Source: Verrucomicrobiota bacterium | GTDB taxonomy: Bacteria > Verrucomicrobiota > Verrucomicrobiia > JABWAM01 | Length of the DNA: 64,000 bases | Assembly (NCBI GenBank): GCA_023269615.1 | Contig: JAHFSY010000009.1 | Location: 45,965 to 109,964 of the forward strand | Reading direction: 5' to 3' | In this document: positions 61,251 through 64,000 of the stretch, piece by piece | Layout of the letters: each line of letters opens with the position of its first letter | How positions within the stretch are numbered: position 1 is the stretch's first letter | Made by a program: the position numbers and the translations under genes | The notes under the pieces: generated by a model | Told to the model about the DNA's origin: nothing | Database searches by the model: none | The model's input: only the letters and a program-made list of their open reading frames with translations

Positions 61251-62807
61251 ATGAGCGCCAAGACCCGTTCCATTGTTGCTTTGAAATCCCGTGCGGGCGG
61301 GGCGTTTGCGGAGCGGCGTCCCGTCGTTTCTCTTCGCGAGCGCCGGATCGAGCTTGGCGACTCCCCGTCGAGCCGCTTGCCATATGCCCCTTCGCCCGAG
61401 TCGGTGGATCATTTTGAAATCCGCAAGCGCTATGGACTTTTCATCGGCGGCAAATTTGTTGAGCCTCGCGCACGAAAATATTTTCCGACCATCAATCCCG
61501 CCACGGAACAAAAGCTCGCCGATGTGGCGGAGGCGCGCGCGGCGGACGTGGACCTTGCGGTGAAATCGGCTCGTCGCGCGTATGATCGGGTCTGGTCGCG
61601 CATGCCGGGACGCGAGCGCGCCAAGTACATTTACCGCATCGCGCGCCTCATCCAGGAGCGCTCCCGCGAGCTGGCTGTGCTCGAGACGATGAATGGCGGC
61701 AAGCCGATCAAGGAATCGCGCGACGTGGATCTCCCGCTCGCCGCGGCGCATTTTTTCTATTATGCGGGCTGGGCGGACAAGCTGGAATATGCGTTTCCGG
61801 GCGTGAGTCCTCGCCCACTTGGCGTGGCAGGGCAGGTGATCCCATGGAATTTTCCTTTGCTCATGGCGGCGTGGAAGCTCGCGCCCGCGCTCGCGTGCGG
61901 AAACACCTGTGTGCTCAAGCCTGCAGAAACCACTCCCCTCACAGCTCTTCACCTGGCGCAGATCATCCAGGAAGCGGACCTTCCACCGGGCGTCGTCAAC
62001 ATCGTCACGGGCGCGGGCGAGGCCGGCGCGGCGGTGGTGAATCATCCCGACGTCAACAAGGTGGCATTCACCGGTTCCACCGAGGTCGGCAAAATCATCC
62101 AGCGCGCCCTGGCTGGCACGGGCAAAAAACTGACGCTCGAACTGGGTGGCAAGGCCGCCAACATCATTTTTGACGATGCGCCACTCGACCAGGCGATCGA
62201 GGGAGTCATCAGCGGGATTTATTTCAACCAGGGCCATGTCTGCTGCGCGGGATCGCGGCTTCTGGTGCAGGAGGGGATTTATCCGGCGGTGATCCGCAAG
62301 TTGCGCGACCGCATCCAGACGCTGCGCGTGGGCGATCCGCTCGACAAAAACACCGACATTGGCGCGATCAATTCACGCGAGCAGTTGAAGCGCATCGCGA
62401 AGCTGGTGGACATTGGCGTGGCCGAGGGCGCCCAACTTGTGCAGAAGGCGTGCGCGTTGCCCCGCAAGGGATTCTGGTTCCCGCCAAGCTTTTTCACGAA
62501 TGTGACCGCGTCACACCGCATCGCGCAGGAGGAGATTTTCGGGCCCGTGCTGAGCGTGATGACCTTCCGAACCCCGGAGGAGGCGATCGAGCGCGCCAAC
62601 AACACGCCTTACGGTTTGAGTGCCGGTGTGTGGACCGACAAGGGCGCGAAGATTTTCAAAATGGTGTCCAAGCTCCACGCCGGCGTCATCTGGGCCAACA
62701 CCTACAACAAGTTCGACCCGACGAGCCCCTTCGGCGGCTACAAGGAAAGCGGCTTTGGCCGCGAAGGTGGGCTTCACGGGTTGCTTGCTTATCTCGACCA
62801 TCATTAA
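61251..62807 (+). CDS. Aldehyde dehydrogenase (ALDH16-like N-terminal half)
   Basis: 518 residues, longer than typical ALDH because of a ~55-residue basic leader. The core starts at YGLFIGGKFVEPRARKYFPTINPATEQKLADVAEA. Cofactor and catalysis: VAGQVIPWNFPLLMAAWKLAPALACGNTCVLKPAE, FTGSTEVGKIIQ, general base Glu in TLELGGKAANIIF, nucleophile Cys in FNQGHVCCAGSRLLVQE and the closing EEIFGPVLSVM. Acts on an unknown aldehyde with NAD(P). It is followed at five bases by a truncated ALDH, the pattern of ALDH16. Confidence 0.92.
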   Translation: MSAKTRSIVALKSRAGGAFAERRPVVSLRERRIELGDSPSSRLPYAPSPESVDHFEIRKRYGLFIGGKFVEPRARKYFPTINPATEQKLADVAEARAADVDLAVKSARRAYDRVWSRMPGRERAKYIYRIARLIQERSRELAVLETMNGGKPIKESRDVDLPLAAAHFFYYAGWADKLEYAFPGVSPRPLGVAGQVIPWNFPLLMAAWKLAPALACGNTCVLKPAETTPLTALHLAQIIQEADLPPGVVNIVTGAGEAGAAVVNHPDVNKVAFTGSTEVGKIIQRALAGTGKKLTLELGGKAANIIFDDAPLDQAIEGVISGIYFNQGHVCCAGSRLLVQEGIYPAVIRKLRDRIQTLRVGDPLDKNTDIGAINSREQLKRIAKLVDIGVAEGAQLVQKACALPRKGFWFPPSFFTNVTASHRIAQEEIFGPVLSVMTFRTPEEAIERANNTPYGLSAGVWTDKGAKIFKMVSKLHAGVIWANTYNKFDPTSPFGGYKESGFGREGGLHGLLAYLDHH

Positions 62808-62812
62808 TTCCC

Positions 62813-63688
62813 ATGGCTTCCCGCATTCCAGTTGTGAAAACCTACAAGCTCTTTATCGGGGGTGCGTTTCCTCGCACGGAGTCGGGGAGGGTTTATCCCG
62901 TGAAGTCACCCAACGGACGGACGGTGCTCGCTCGCGCGTGCCGCGCTTCGCGCAAGGATGTGCGTGACGCTGTGGTGGCGGCACGCCATGCGGTTGGCGG
63001 CTGGTCCAAAAAATCCGCAGCCAATCGCGGGCAGATTCTTTATCGCATGGCGGAAATGCTGGAGCATCGCGGGCCGGAGATGGTCGCGGAACTGGTTCGC
63101 TCCACCGGGAAAAGCGCCGCGTCGTCGCGTCGTGAAACACAGGCTGCCGTGGACCGCCTGATCTGGTACGCGGGCTGGACGGACAAGCTCACGCATGTGC
63201 TGGGCTCGGTAAACCCCGTGGCGAGTTCGCATTTCAATTTCAGCATTCCCGAACCCACCGGCGTCGTTTGCACCATCGCGCCCGATGAACCTTCGTTGCT
63301 TGGCCTTGTTTCCGTGATCGCCCCGGCCATTGCGGGTGGCAACTCGGTCATCGCGCTGGCATCCGAAAAATATCCACTGCCCTCGATCACCTTTTCCGAA
63401 ATTCTTGCCACGAGCGATCTGCCCGGCGGCGTGGTGAACATCCTCACGGGTTTCCGCTCCGAGCTCGCGCTCCAGATGGCAAAGCACATGGATGTGAATG
63501 CCGTTGTGGACGCCTCGGGTGACGCAAATCTCGGGAAACAAATCCAGGTGGAATCGGCCGCGAACATCAAACGCACGGTGCTTCGCAACGTGGAGCCGTC
63601 CGAATGGTTTCAGTCCAAGGTGGAAAGCCCGTATTGGATCCTGGACACCCAGGAGATCAAGACCGCCTGGCATCCAATCGGATTGTGA
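62813..63688 (+). CDS. Truncated aldehyde dehydrogenase-like protein (ALDH16-like C-terminal half)
   Basis: 291 residues. It begins with the ALDH substrate/cofactor domain (YKLFIGGAFPRTESGRVYPVKSPNGRTVLARACRASRKDVRDAV, HFNFSIPEPTGVVCTIAPDEPSLLGLVSVIAPAIAGGNSVIALASE, DLPGGVVNILTGFRSELALQMAKHMDVNAVVD) but has no catalytic Cys domain. The EPTGVVCTIAP and SLLGLVSVIAPAIAGGN words match the inactive C-terminal ALDH of ALDH16. The pair would be one bipartite enzyme made from two genes. Confidence 0.85.
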   Translation: MASRIPVVKTYKLFIGGAFPRTESGRVYPVKSPNGRTVLARACRASRKDVRDAVVAARHAVGGWSKKSAANRGQILYRMAEMLEHRGPEMVAELVRSTGKSAASSRRETQAAVDRLIWYAGWTDKLTHVLGSVNPVASSHFNFSIPEPTGVVCTIAPDEPSLLGLVSVIAPAIAGGNSVIALASEKYPLPSITFSEILATSDLPGGVVNILTGFRSELALQMAKHMDVNAVVDASGDANLGKQIQVESAANIKRTVLRNVEPSEWFQSKVESPYWILDTQEIKTAWHPIGL

Positions 63689-63696
63689 CTGCAGAT

Positions 63697-63836
63697 TTTC
63701 GGAGGCCTCTCGCAAAGACGCTAAGGCGCAAAGGCCGGATTTTCACGCAGCGACCGCTGCGTGAAAAGGCACGTTCTGATGGGGGAGGGTTTTCCTGAAA
63801 ATCTGCGTCCCTCTGCGAAATCTGCGGAGAAATTCC
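63697..63836. repeat. Composite intergenic repeat block, copy 2
   Basis: Same modules as copy 1: TTTTCGGAGGCCTCTCGCAA and AAGACGCTAAGGCGCAAAG, the TTTTCACGCAGCG hairpin at 63740-63767, and the TGCGTCCCTCTGCGAAATCT tail. Confidence 0.85.
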
Positions 63837-63860
63837 ATTCCGCGTTCCTCGCCTCGAACG

Positions 63861-64000
63861 ATGCTCATTCTCGCGTCGGCTTCGCCTCGTCGTGCGGACT
63901 TGCTCAATGAAGCGCGGATTCCATTCGTGGTTCATCCTTCGCGCGCGAGGGAGGCCACGCCTTTGAGCCATCCACGCTTCACGCCCCGCCAGCTCGCGGT
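63861..64000 (+). CDS. maf: Maf-like nucleotide pyrophosphatase (partial, runs off right edge)
   Basis: 46 codons visible, starting MLILASASPRRADLLNEARI and continuing FVVHPSRAREATPL. The ILASASPRRxxLL word is diagnostic for Maf/YceF/YhdE house-cleaning nucleoside triphosphate pyrophosphatases. The rest is beyond the window. It follows the composite repeat block. Confidence 0.92.
   Translation, partial: MLILASASPRRADLLNEARIPFVVHPSRAREATPLSHPRFTPRQLA

Overview
The window looks like a chromosomal segment of a high-GC Gram-negative bacterium of the PVC superphylum, most likely Verrucomicrobiota. This is inferred from gene content, with no 16S rRNA present: RNase HIII, a McsA-McsB-ClpC protein-arginine phosphorylation operon outside Firmicutes, a DUF1559-type prepilin-like protein next to a LacI regulator, three TMTC-like GT-C/TPR membrane proteins, DUF1573 and DUF4412-like secreted proteins, and an LpxL-type acyltransferase implying lipid A. 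Many genes overlap as ATGA, so translational coupling is the rule, and few starts have a strong Shine-Dalgarno. There is no CRISPR array, rRNA operon, transposase or phage module.

Layout. 1-5.3 kb: mutY (cut by the left edge), rnhC, a stand-alone HD phosphohydrolase, a PfkB kinase, a secreted DUF4412-like protein and a HigB/HigA-type toxin-antitoxin pair. 5.4-15.9 kb: one long minus-strand type II secretion operon in the order gspD-G-H-I-J-K-L-M-(C-like)-E-F, with higBA immediately downstream. 16.3-22 kb: a LacI regulator with a perfect palindromic operator in its own promoter, a prepilin-like DUF1559 protein, an alpha/beta hydrolase, an HpcH/HpaI aldolase, a D-2-hydroxyacid dehydrogenase and an SDR, probably a sugar-acid catabolic unit. 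22-29.4 kb: an ABC permease, two membrane proteins and a GDP-mannose dehydratase, fucose-synthase-like epimerase and glycosyltransferase trio. 29.5-43.2 kb: two coupled TMTC-like proteins, an M81 (MlrC) peptidase, a LuxE-like protein, TatC, a GNAT protein, a 1029-residue TPR protein and an LpxL-like acyltransferase. 43.4-46.4 kb: tRNA-Lys, an unusual zinc-ribbon SDR, DUF1573 and RbfA. 46.4-48.3 kb: a repeat-bounded island with a frameshifted CHAT-like gene and two orphan small genes. 48.4-55.4 kb: ilvE-mcsA-mcsB-clpC and a third TMTC-like protein. 55.4-64 kb: a repeat-rich gap, vapBC, comEC, a degraded nucleotidyltransferase pair, a C39-like membrane peptidase, a split ALDH16-like pair and the start of maf.

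The most striking feature is the repeat biology. A ~125-bp palindromic element occurs four times; three copies lie in frame inside proteins (GspJ leader, GspL N-terminus, a TMTC-like loop) and the fourth supplies a stop codon. A second 56-bp bipartite element lies in frame in the GspC-like gene. Degenerate arrays with exact 7-bp periodicity occur at many gene junctions, including inside the GspG leader. The T2SS operon has absorbed four of these repeats, all at the N-terminal ends of genes.
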